From JAKBCQ01 sp021807585 (lineage in GTDB: Bacteria > Planctomycetota > Planctomycetia > Isosphaerales > Isosphaeraceae), in assembly GCA_027325115.1 (NCBI GenBank), contig DAHWFG010000294.1:1-11719 (forward strand): a DNA stretch of 11,719 bases, in the 5' to 3' direction. Below are positions 1 through 7,030 of the stretch, one piece after another. The notes beneath the pieces are model-generated. The model had not been told where the DNA came from. It made no database searches and saw nothing but the letters and a program-made list of their open reading frames with translations. Made by a program: the position numbers and the translations under genes. Position 1 is the stretch's first letter. Every line of letters begins with the position of its first letter.

Positions 1-447
1 GAACGCAGGGCGATTCCCGATCGAGGCGTTCCGGGAGCGATCGTCTTCGATCGCGAGTCGAACCCGATCGTCGCCGATCAAGCGAAGGCTCGCATCTGGA
101 TTTATCAAAAACAAGCCGATCGGTTCGAAGCGATCGCGACCGACGGAACGATCGACGACTTGATCGCGCTCGGAGACGTTTATCAAAACGACGTCGCGGC
201 GACGATCCCGCGTCGTTCCAGGCTCGCGATCGTGCGGGGCGCGCGGCTGAACTCGGCCGAACCCGCTTCGTTACCGCTCACCGGGTTCGCCAATCTCACG
301 AAAATTCATCCGTCGGGGCTCGCGTATTCGCCCGAACGCCGAATCGTCGCGGTCGCGAATTTGGCGGGGGGAAGCGTTCATGTGATGAAACTGGGAGAGA
401 CGATCGCTCAACAAGAAAAACAAAAACATCATTCATCATCGAAGTGA
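1..447 (+). CDS. C-terminal part of a beta-propeller-like protein (5' end outside window)
   Basis: Frame 1 is open from the first base to a TGA at 445-447, giving 148 residues of a protein that starts upstream of the window. The internal TTG at 160 is not a credible start because coding-like sequence continues before it. Two segments read like blades of an SMP-30/NHL or YVTN-type propeller: GVPGAIVFDRESNPIVAD near residues 10-28, and HPSGLAYSPERRIVAVAN near 101-118, each with a hydrophobic strand, an acidic/Asn turn and a second strand. The tail is hydrophilic and rich in Gln, Lys, His and Ser. No catalytic motif is visible in this part, so the function is unknown; a secreted or periplasmic propeller is an inference. 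The gene converges on the large minus-strand gene, with 18 bases between the two stops. Confidence 0.7.
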   Translation, partial: ERRAIPDRGVPGAIVFDRESNPIVADQAKARIWIYQKQADRFEAIATDGTIDDLIALGDVYQNDVAATIPRRSRLAIVRGARLNSAEPASLPLTGFANLTKIHPSGLAYSPERRIVAVANLAGGSVHVMKLGETIAQQEKQKHHSSSK

Positions 448-454
448 TTGATTC

Positions 455-469
455 ATAAGGGATCCTTAT
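455..469. terminator. Short hairpin between convergent genes (possible weak bidirectional terminator)
   Basis: ATAAGG (455-460) and CCTTAT (464-469) form a perfect 6-bp inverted repeat with a 3-base loop, between the stop of the plus gene (447) and inside the stop of the minus gene (TAA at 468-466). There is no T-run on either side and the loop is minimal, so termination activity is uncertain. Confidence 0.25.
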
Positions 470-3400
470 CTCGGCGCGAGGACGACTCGTTTGAGATCGA
501 AGAGGGCGTCGCGGATCGGCCCCGCGGGCTTGACGATCAGTTTTCGCTCGCCGGGTTCAAGCGTGATCTCGCCGACGAAGATCGTCCGATAATTCGACCA
601 GACGCGCTCGGCGGTTCCGTCGACCCGCATTTTGAAGGATTTCGCGTCGCACGCGAGCTCGAACGCATCCCCGGCCGATTCATTGGGACACGCCCATTCG
701 ATTGAAATTTGATACGTTCCGCGGCGGTCGACCCGGAACGTCCACTCGGCCGAATCGTCGGGGGATCTCCAGAAACCGAGATTACCGAATTCGGATTCGT
801 ACGTAAGCGTTTGTCCCCGGATCGCCGCGGATCGCGCATCGAGTCGGATCCAGCCGTCGGCTTGGGCGACGACGAGCGCGGGTTCGTTTCCGGGGATCGA
901 TTTGACGGGAGCGGGGGTCTTCGCAAGATTGAGGTACGCGATCAGATCGATCAGATCGATCGGTTTCAGGTCGCGTTCGAGCCCTTCGGGCATGAGCGAT
1001 TTGCCCGAACCTTTAAGCTCTTCGAGATCACCGCGGAGGATCGCCTCAAGCTTGCCGTCTTGAGTTTTGAGCTGGATCGTATCGGCGGTCTCGGCGACGA
1101 CGAGCCCGGTGAAGACGCGGCCGTCGCGGAGCGCCGCGGTATACGCCGCGTAGCGCGCGTCGACCTCGCGGTTGGGGTCGAGGATCGCGGCGACGAACGC
1201 CTCGGTCGAGCGATCGGTCAGCGCCGCGAGGTCGGGTCCGACGTCATGGCCGATCACCCCAAGGCGATGACACGATGCACAAACGCGTTCAAACACGTGC
1301 ATGCCTCGATCGTTGACCCCTTGAGAGCGCCGCGTCGTTTTAGCCTCCCGCGTCGCTTCAAGCCGCTTCATTTCATCGAGGTATCGCTGAACGATCGGCG
1401 CGCGATCGGTCGACGCCGAAGTATGAAAGAACGCTTCGATTCGAGGCTTGAGTTCGGGATCGGCGCGGTCGGCGAAGGCGCGGCGGCGTGGAGCGTCGAT
1501 CTCGGCGGGGGAGACTTCGCCGCGTTCGATCACGGCGACGAGTTCGGCGGTCGAATCGCGGCGCGAAAGCGCCAGATCGATCGCCTCGATCCGCGTCGCG
1601 GGGCCGATTCGAGACCAAATTTGATATACATGCTTAAGTTCTTTCATACGAGCAAGCGATTGGATCGCGGGGGATCGCGTTTCGATCGACCGCGCGGGTT
1701 CGAGGAGATCGACGAGACTCGCGCGGTCGGCTTGACGATCCGCGGAGATTCGGCCGAGGAGCGCGATCGCGGCGATTCGAATTGTTCGATCCGCGGCTTC
1801 GTTTACCGCGATCCTTCGCGCCGCGGCGAACACGCGTTTCATCCCCGGAGAAGCCGCGAGGGTTTCGACAACGTCCCCAAGCCCGCGTTCGGAAACGACC
1901 TCGCAAATCGAAGCGACGTTCGTCATCAAATCCCTCGAAGGCGCGGCATCATTCCATTTTGATGTCATATAATCGAACAAGTATTTAAGCGATGCGACGT
2001 CGTGTTCGCCCGCGGCGGTCGCGGCGAGCGCCCTGGTCCAGTTTTCTCGAAGATGATCGTCGACGAGAACGAGGGTTTTCTCGAGCAGCGGTCGAACTCG
2101 GCCGACCGCGGACGAAAGGACCGCGGCTCGAATCCAAACGTCCGCCGCGTCGCGTCCGGCGATCTTCGCGAGCGCTTCTCCCGCCGAACGGTCACGGAGA
2201 GCGCCGAGTGCAAGCGCCGTCTGAAATCGGACGCCGGGGTCGGGATCGTCGGCGAGCTTGACGAGTGCCGCGCCGATTTTGTGATCGGTCGCGATCATCG
2301 TCTCGCACAGCCGTGCCGCATGGCGACGGACCCCGGGATGAGGGTCGCGAGTCGCCGCGACGACGACGTCGGCTTCGAGAGCCCCCAGGCCGTCGAGCGT
2401 GCAGATCGCTTGCATCCGACTTACGGCGAGCTCGCCCGACCGCGCGATCGCCGCCAGAACGGGAACCGCCGATCGATCGCCCCTCTCGACCAATAATCGC
2501 TGCACCTGATCGCGGACGATTCCATTCCCGTTCTCGATTCGACGCGCGAGGGTTTGAGAATTTAGCGAAGCGAGCTTCTCGACCGGTCGAAGCGACTTGT
2601 CGCGGGGAACGATCCGGTAAATTCGACCCCGATCGGAGCCCGCTCGAACGTCGAGCCCGGCGCGGCGTTCGGCGGAGATCCAGCGAGGATGTTCGATTAC
2701 TTGCCTATACATATCAACAACATAAAGCGCGCCGTCGGGACCCGTTTTGATCTGAACGGGTCGGAACCAGGCGTCGGTCGAAACGAGGAACTCGCGGTCG
2801 CGATCCTCGGGGGCGCGGCGCCCCTCGAAGACGACGCCGTTTTTCACCAGAACTTCGCGGCGCACGAGGTTATGAACCGGCTCGCAGATATAGGCACAAT
2901 TTGTGTAACGCTCTCCCGCGATCGCGTCGCGGTAAATCGCGGGTCCGCACGCCGACGTGACGCGGTTTCGGCTCGAGGGGTCGTTGAACCGTTCGCGGCG
3001 AATCGGCGCCGGGAATAAGACGCTCCAGTTCTCATACGAACTGACGTTCACAATCGGATTCGGCGACGTGACATACGGGTTCGCCGCGCGGCCGCGATCG
3101 GGGAAGGGATATTGTTGAAGGAGTACGCTGTTATTATTGCCGAACATATCTCCCCAATCGTTACGGATTCGTCCTTGTTGGCTCAATCCCGCGGCGGGTT
3201 CGATCGCTCCGGTATCGGGTTTGATGCGAAAATCGCGGCCGCCGATGTCGATCGTCGCTCCGTTGCGGGTCGAGCGAATCCGACCGCCGATCAGTCCGTT
3301 CGCCCCGTAAATCCAGTTGTCGAGTCCGTATTCAAGCCCGTTCACCCGCGCCTGGTAGTTCTCGGTCGCGAATCCGCCGAAAAGCGTCTGTTTGATCTCG

Positions 3401-5226
3401 GCTTTGCCGTCGCCGTCGCGGTCCTCGGCGTACAAGATTTCGGGAGCGGAACAAATCAGCACGCCTTTGCGCCACGCCATGACACCCGTCGGAAACGGAA
3501 TCTTGTCGAGGAAAACCGTTGCGCGGTCGTAGCGGCCGTCGCCGTTGGAATCTTCCAGATATTTCATCACGCCGCCGGGATCGTACCGCCCCGTCAGCCC
3601 CTCGGGGTAATCGCGCATCTCGCAGACCCACAATTTGCCGTCGGGTGCGAAATCGATCGCCACGGGATCGACGACGAGCGGCTCGGCGGCGACGAGTTCG
3701 ATCGCGAGATCGCCCGGAAGCGAAAAAGAGGCGAGCGCCCGCTCGGGATCGAGCGGGCCCTCCGGCGAACGATCGACGATCGCCTCGCCTTTCCGCTCGG
3801 CCTCGACGACTTCGATTAATTTATTCTTTATATTTGAATTTAATTGTGTTTTAGCATAAAAAGATGAAGGGACAAGCGATTTTACCGTCGCGCCGATCCG
3901 CTCTTCGAGACCGGGGCGAAACTTGGCGGGTTTGGCGTAATAGATCATCGCTCCGCCCCCTTCGTAGCCCCCCTCGCGAAGGATCCGTTCCGAGGGGATG
4001 TAGCACGGGGCGTCGTTCGCGTAAGCGACCGTCCATAAACGCTCGCGATCGAACATCGTTTGGAATTTGAGCGCGTAATCGACGACGACCTCGCCCGCGA
4101 GAAAAACGATCGCCAGGTCGTCCCCAAAATACCAAGATTGAATGATATAATCGATCGAGGATTGGATCGGCCGGCCCCGGGCGAGCCCGGAGAGATGGAT
4201 CGCCGCGTTCCGTCCCTCGGGTCCAGGTTTTTTGGCGGTCTTCTCCAATTCGTCGCGGGTCGGTTTTTCGAGCGGCAGTTCAACATGTTTGAGCGCGACC
4301 TCGGGACGCGATCCGAGCGGCTTGAGGCGTCCGCGGAGGAGGCGATCGACCTCGTCGGCGATCGCGCGGCCGTGGCGTTCGACATCCCCCGCGCGGCCTC
4401 GCGGCGCGGGGTTCTGGTCGCCGCCGCAGCCGATCACGCAAAGCGCGACCGCACCGGGATGATCGGCCTCGATATCGGCCTGGGCGAAGCCCGCCCAATC
4501 CCCCGAGATCCGATTCACCGCGGGGTCGATCGTCGTGCAGTGGCACGCGTAACCGAAGACGACCCCGCGCAGCGAACCGTCGGGCGCCGCGATCTTGAGG
4601 ATTGGCAGATCGTGATCGACAGGCCCCCCGGGAGTGCGACGATTGGCCGCGAAGCCCGCCGCGCCTCGCCCCCACGAAAGCGCCGCAGGCGCGCGATTTT
4701 CCAGCGCGTTCGCCGCCACTCGCTCGAGACCGTCGGTCAACTCGCGCGAGAATCGATCGATCGCGGCCTGCTCGTCGGGCGGTAAGTCGACGCCGAAAAT
4801 GTTGTCGGCCACCCCGGCGATCTTGGGCGCGGAATGCGTATGAGATGCACATATTGTTATATTTTTAGTATCCACGCCGAATCGTTGATGGATTCGTTCG
4901 GCGACGGTTTTGGTGGTCGCCGCGGGGACGCCCAGGCAATCGACCGTGACGAGAACCGCGGGGCGATCGCGATCGCCGCCGAACGCGACCGCCTTCGCCC
5001 GGATCCTCAGGTCGATTCCCGTGGAAACCGATTTCCGCGCGTAATACCCGTGAAGTCGAATCGGATATTCGGGGGTGACGTCGATTTTGGCGACTCCGAC
5101 GGGGATCATCGCCTCGGCGGAATATGCAGATGAACACATTTCGATTGCAATCGACGTTAAAATGAAAGCCGAGATCGACAAGACGAATCGGCTCGCGGTC
5201 GCGATCAATAAACATAAATGTTTCAT
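466..5226 (-). CDS. Exported multidomain protein: neutral-ceramidase-like + PVC-type dehydrogenase propeller + HEAT + cytochrome c (CxxCH)
   Basis: A 1586-residue protein. The start at 5226 is chosen because MKHLCLLIATASRF opens a Sec-type signal peptide (likely cleavage after AYSA, residue ~37) and AAGGA lies 7 bases upstream; the frame stays open to 5430 but that extension is basic and unlike a protein start. Domains in order: residues ~41-455 resemble the neutral/alkaline ceramidase N-terminal domain (VGVAKIDVTP, the zinc motif ASHTHSAP at 127-134, YACHCTT, GCGGDQNP at 267-273, FLAGEV, GGYEGGGAMIYY). Residues ~500-875 resemble the planctomycete/verrucomicrobial membrane-bound dehydrogenase propeller (PVAIDFAPDGKLWVCEMRDYP, DGALYVVDMYRQVIEHP). 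Residues ~880-1260 are HEAT-like helical repeats (DPHPGVRRHAA, DDPDPGVRFQ). Residues ~1305-1432 form a heme domain with CASCH at 1316-1320 and a possible Met ligand in SLMPEG. Residues ~1448-1586 look like a beta-sandwich, possibly carbohydrate-binding. An exported oxidoreductase/hydrolase is likely; the substrate is unknown. It stands alone, convergent with the preceding gene. Confidence 0.9.
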   Translation of the reverse strand: MKHLCLLIATASRFVLSISAFILTSIAIEMCSSAYSAEAMIPVGVAKIDVTPEYPIRLHGYYARKSVSTGIDLRIRAKAVAFGGDRDRPAVLVTVDCLGVPAATTKTVAERIHQRFGVDTKNITICASHTHSAPKIAGVADNIFGVDLPPDEQAAIDRFSRELTDGLERVAANALENRAPAALSWGRGAAGFAANRRTPGGPVDHDLPILKIAAPDGSLRGVVFGYACHCTTIDPAVNRISGDWAGFAQADIEADHPGAVALCVIGCGGDQNPAPRGRAGDVERHGRAIADEVDRLLRGRLKPLGSRPEVALKHVELPLEKPTRDELEKTAKKPGPEGRNAAIHLSGLARGRPIQSSIDYIIQSWYFGDDLAIVFLAGEVVVDYALKFQTMFDRERLWTVAYANDAPCYIPSERILREGGYEGGGAMIYYAKPAKFRPGLEERIGATVKSLVPSSFYAKTQLNSNIKNKLIEVVEAERKGEAIVDRSPEGPLDPERALASFSLPGDLAIELVAAEPLVVDPVAIDFAPDGKLWVCEMRDYPEGLTGRYDPGGVMKYLEDSNGDGRYDRATVFLDKIPFPTGVMAWRKGVLICSAPEILYAEDRDGDGKAEIKQTLFGGFATENYQARVNGLEYGLDNWIYGANGLIGGRIRSTRNGATIDIGGRDFRIKPDTGAIEPAAGLSQQGRIRNDWGDMFGNNNSVLLQQYPFPDRGRAANPYVTSPNPIVNVSSYENWSVLFPAPIRRERFNDPSSRNRVTSACGPAIYRDAIAGERYTNCAYICEPVHNLVRREVLVKNGVVFEGRRAPEDRDREFLVSTDAWFRPVQIKTGPDGALYVVDMYRQVIEHPRWISAERRAGLDVRAGSDRGRIYRIVPRDKSLRPVEKLASLNSQTLARRIENGNGIVRDQVQRLLVERGDRSAVPVLAAIARSGELAVSRMQAICTLDGLGALEADVVVAATRDPHPGVRRHAARLCETMIATDHKIGAALVKLADDPDPGVRFQTALALGALRDRSAGEALAKIAGRDAADVWIRAAVLSSAVGRVRPLLEKTLVLVDDHLRENWTRALAATAAGEHDVASLKYLFDYMTSKWNDAAPSRDLMTNVASICEVVSERGLGDVVETLAASPGMKRVFAAARRIAVNEAADRTIRIAAIALLGRISADRQADRASLVDLLEPARSIETRSPAIQSLARMKELKHVYQIWSRIGPATRIEAIDLALSRRDSTAELVAVIERGEVSPAEIDAPRRRAFADRADPELKPRIEAFFHTSASTDRAPIVQRYLDEMKRLEATREAKTTRRSQGVNDRGMHVFERVCASCHRLGVIGHDVGPDLAALTDRSTEAFVAAILDPNREVDARYAAYTAALRDGRVFTGLVVAETADTIQLKTQDGKLEAILRGDLEELKGSGKSLMPEGLERDLKPIDLIDLIAYLNLAKTPAPVKSIPGNEPALVVAQADGWIRLDARSAAIRGQTLTYESEFGNLGFWRSPDDSAEWTFRVDRRGTYQISIEWACPNESAGDAFELACDAKSFKMRVDGTAERVWSNYRTIFVGEITLEPGERKLIVKPAGPIRDALFDLKRVVLAPR
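940..961. repeat. GATC-dense 9-bp tandem repeat inside the heme-domain coding region
   Basis: The unit GATCAGATC occurs twice in tandem and is followed by another GATC, giving five GATC tetramers in 22 bases. On the minus strand it encodes the Ile-Asp-Leu repeat (IDLIDLIAYLN) that closes the cytochrome domain, so protein sequence and GATC-rich codon choice together may explain it. Confidence 0.6.
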
Positions 5227-5512
5227 CTTGTGTTCCTTCGTAATTCTCGTGATCCGGGCGAGCGAAGCTCGACCGAGGAGGGAGCGTGCTTGCGGAACGA
5301 CGATTCGCATCGTCAAAATCATCAACCGAATGTTCGCGCGAGACAAGACCGAGTCGATGATCGCGATGCGAATCGTCGCGAGGTTTGCGTGAAGTCGATC
5401 CGCTCGTGCTCGCCGAGACTCGCGATCCACACGAACTCATTGATTTTTACATGTGAAAATCAACCGAACATGATCGACCGGTTGATTTTGATTTCAACGA
5501 AGAAAGACGACG
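5227..5512. other. Divergent intergenic region with an alternating inverted-repeat cluster
   Basis: The stretch separates the start of the giant minus-strand gene (5226) from aroE (5513) and must hold promoters for both. Its left two thirds are GC-rich with nothing recognisable beyond the Shine-Dalgarno of the minus gene (AAGGA on the minus strand, just beyond 5226). Its right end, from about 5440, is AT-rich and carries the repeats listed separately. Reading frames crossing it look like spillover, not genes. Confidence 0.6.
5440..5489. promoter_or_regulatory. Alternating palindromes ahead of aroE (candidate operator or leader hairpins)
   Basis: Three copies of one 8-base element lie in alternating orientation: TTGATTTT (5440-5447), its complement AAAATCAA (5456-5463), and TTGATTTT again (5482-5489). 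The first two make a 24-bp near-perfect palindrome (5440-5463, 11 of 12 base pairs match, centre ACATGT). The second and third belong to a perfect 11-bp inverted repeat, AAAATCAACCG (5456-5466) with CGGTTGATTTT (5479-5489), across a 12-base spacer. Because the middle element is shared, the two hairpins would be mutually exclusive in RNA, while as DNA they look like paired operator sites. The cluster ends 23 bases before the aroE ATG. There is no clean T-run after it, so a plain terminator is less likely. Function is inference; the repeats are seen directly. Confidence 0.55.
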
Positions 5513-6394
5513 ATGCCGGTTGCGACTAATTTTCGCCAAGAGCTGACGGGGGCCTTCGGCGACCCGATCGACGAGAATCCGACCCAGGCGATGATCGAGC
5601 CCGCGTATCGCTCGCTCGGGCTCTCGTGGCGTTATCTGACCGTTCTGGTGCGGCGCGACGGACTCGCCGACGCGGTTCGGGGCGCCCGAGCGATGCATTG
5701 GCGCGGCTTCAACTGTACGATCCCGCACAAGGTCGCGGTGATCGAATATCTTGATGAAACGACCCCCGCCGCGGCGGCGATCGGCGCCGTCAATTGCGTG
5801 ACGATCCGAGACGGCAAGCTGATCGGCGAAAACACCGACGGCAAAGGCTTTTTGGAGGCGCTCTCGGCGATCCAATCTCCCGTCGGGCTTCGCTTCGCGA
5901 TCATCGGCGCCGGGGGCGCCGCGCGGGCGATCGGGGTCGAGCTCGCGCTCGCGGGAGCGTCCCAGATCACGATCGTCAACCGGTCGGTCGAGCGAGCGAG
6001 CGAACTGGTGCTCAATCTTGAGCAACAAACCCCCGTCTCGCCGAGGTTTGTCAAATGGGACGCTCGGTATACGGTTCCCGCGGAGGTCGACGTTCTGGTC
6101 AACGCGACGTCGATCGGGCTTTATCCCGATGTGGATACTTCGCTTCCCATTGATTTCGCCAAGGCGAGCCGAGACCTGATCGTTTGCGATGTGATTCCCA
6201 ATCCGCCGCGCACCAGGCTGATCCGCGAAGCCGAAGCCGCGGGTTTTCGTACGCTCGACGGTCTGGGAATGCTGATTCATCAAGGAGCGATCGCAATCGA
6301 ACTCTGGACGGGGCTCGAACCCGATCGCTCGGTGATGCGATCGGCGCTCGAAGCGATCTTTTCGGCGACGGCGACGACGACCGAAACCCGATAA
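5513..6394 (+). CDS. aroE: Shikimate dehydrogenase (AroE family), variant shikimate-binding loop
   Basis: A 293-residue protein, normal for AroE, which reduces 3-dehydroshikimate to shikimate with NADPH in the cytoplasm (chorismate/aromatic amino acid pathway). Seen in the sequence: TIPHK with the catalytic Lys73; GAVNCV and GENTDGKGF with Asn107 and catalytic Asp109; the nucleotide-binding loop GAGGAARA at 132-139; VNRS at 155-158, the usual place of the NADP-preferring NRT/S motif; NATSIGL at 197-203; and DGLGMLIHQGA with Gln257. The N-terminal loop that normally reads GxPxxHSxSP here reads GDPIDENPTQ (residues 16-25), so both shikimate-contacting serines appear replaced by Asn and Thr. A paralogous dehydrogenase for a related substrate is therefore possible, but the catalytic Lys/Asp pair argues for an active enzyme. 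The ATG at 5513 is the only good start, although the Shine-Dalgarno is weak (GAAAG). Confidence 0.88.
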   Translation: MPVATNFRQELTGAFGDPIDENPTQAMIEPAYRSLGLSWRYLTVLVRRDGLADAVRGARAMHWRGFNCTIPHKVAVIEYLDETTPAAAAIGAVNCVTIRDGKLIGENTDGKGFLEALSAIQSPVGLRFAIIGAGGAARAIGVELALAGASQITIVNRSVERASELVLNLEQQTPVSPRFVKWDARYTVPAEVDVLVNATSIGLYPDVDTSLPIDFAKASRDLIVCDVIPNPPRTRLIREAEAAGFRTLDGLGMLIHQGAIAIELWTGLEPDRSVMRSALEAIFSATATTTETR

Positions 6395-6554
6395 TCGGCG
6401 AAAGCGTTCACCCGTCTTCCCATTTTTTACAAGGTTTTCTAGGCGATCGGACGTCAAGTTAACAATTTGGAAGGTCGAGGAGGGATTCGAAAATCGCCCG
6501 AATTCGCTCTAACTGCTTACCGGATCGATCTTTGGAAAAAATTTCAAGGTTCTC

Positions 6555-6584
6555 TTGGAAACGCGGCACGCGATCTGCTATAAG
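6555..6584 (+). promoter_or_regulatory. Candidate sigma-70-type promoter for csrA
   Basis: TTGGAA (6555-6560) and TATAAG (6579-6584) are separated by 18 bases and resemble -35 and -10 boxes. Transcription would start near 6592, about 50 bases before the csrA start. It stands out from the GC-rich surroundings; no experimental support is available. Confidence 0.45.
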
Positions 6585-6596
6585 TGACTTTCGTTG

Positions 6597-6636
6597 CTCG
6601 TATCACTGGACCAGGTTGAACCAACGAGAGCGGGAG
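6597..6636 (+). promoter_or_regulatory. csrA leader with GGA motifs and Shine-Dalgarno
   Basis: GGGAG (6632-6636) lies 6 bases before the csrA ATG and is a strong Shine-Dalgarno that also contains the GGA core recognised by CsrA. A second GGA (6608-6610) sits in a region that can be closed by CTCGT (6597-6601) pairing with ACGAG (6624-6628). Two GGA sites, one overlapping the ribosome site, is the usual architecture for CsrA autorepression; that this happens here is inference. Confidence 0.35.
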
Positions 6637-6642
6637 TGATCC

Positions 6643-6840
6643 ATGTTAGTCTTGAGCAGGAAGCTGGGAGAGAAGATCATCATCGGCGAGAACATCACGG
6701 TGACGGTTGTGAAGATCGACCGGAACCAGATTCGCATCGGCATTGAGGCGCCGTCCGATGTTCCCGTTTATCGCGAGGAGATCGCGCCTGGGCCGCGTGT
6801 CGGCGTCGAGAGCAAACTCGCCGAACCCGCGGGCGTCTGA
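6643..6840 (+). CDS. csrA: Carbon storage regulator CsrA (RNA-binding translational regulator)
   Basis: A 65-residue protein with the full CsrA fold signature: MLVLSRKLGEKIIIG at the N-terminus (Leu4 and Arg6 of the RNA-binding surface), ITVTVVKI, RIGIEAP and VYREEI with Arg44-Glu45-Glu46, Arg44 being the key RNA-contact residue in Escherichia coli CsrA. The homodimer binds GGA motifs in mRNA leaders and blocks or modulates translation; in many bacteria it controls carbon flux, motility and surface traits. The tail after residue 50 (GPRVGVESKLAEPAGV) is short and variable, as usual. No FliW or flagellar gene lies in the window; the gene is flanked by aroE and a TIM-barrel gene and appears monocistronic, with its own promoter candidate and an intrinsic terminator. 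Confidence 0.97.
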   Translation: MLVLSRKLGEKIIIGENITVTVVKIDRNQIRIGIEAPSDVPVYREEIAPGPRVGVESKLAEPAGV

Positions 6841-6921
6841 TTCACGCAGGCAACCGACTCACATTCGTCGCTTCCGTGGTCGATCCGCTGGAAGGTGCCG
6901 AACGCCACGCAGTCGCCAATA

Positions 6922-6949
6922 AGAGGCGGGCCTTGAGTCCGCCTTTTTT
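6922..6949 (+). terminator. Rho-independent terminator of csrA
   Basis: AGGCGG (6924-6929) pairs with CCGCCT (6939-6944), extended inward by a G-U and a C-G pair, leaving a loop of about five bases, and is followed directly by a run of six T (6944-6949). It lies about 80 bases after the csrA stop. The opposite strand lacks a comparable T-run, so it mainly serves csrA rather than the convergent TIM-barrel gene. Confidence 0.85.
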
Positions 6950-7030
6950 CGTCGACCGCGCCTTTGGATAGCCGGTTTTTACACATTTAAGCGCATTGAT
7001 TCTGGATCTTCCCCGCGCCGCGCGTCGATT

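Larger units (their letters stand above)
6395..6642. other. Intergenic region carrying the csrA promoter and leader
   Basis: The 248 bases lie between the aroE stop and the csrA ATG. The first part holds no clear hairpin terminator, only a short T-run near 6424-6428 without a stem. The second part holds the promoter candidate and leader listed separately, suggesting csrA is its own transcription unit. Confidence 0.5.

Noticed and set aside
709..1962. Long plus-strand open frame (417 codons) opposite the giant gene
   Set aside because: It is antisense to a gene with clear domains and motifs (CASCH, HEAT). Its translation is Arg/Asp/Gly-rich with no recognisable motif; long antisense frames are expected with this GATC/CGA-rich codon use.
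5447..6457. Minus-strand open frame (336 codons) opposite aroE
   Set aside because: It covers aroE, whose catalytic and nucleotide-binding motifs are unmistakable; the antisense product is Arg/Asp-rich and featureless.
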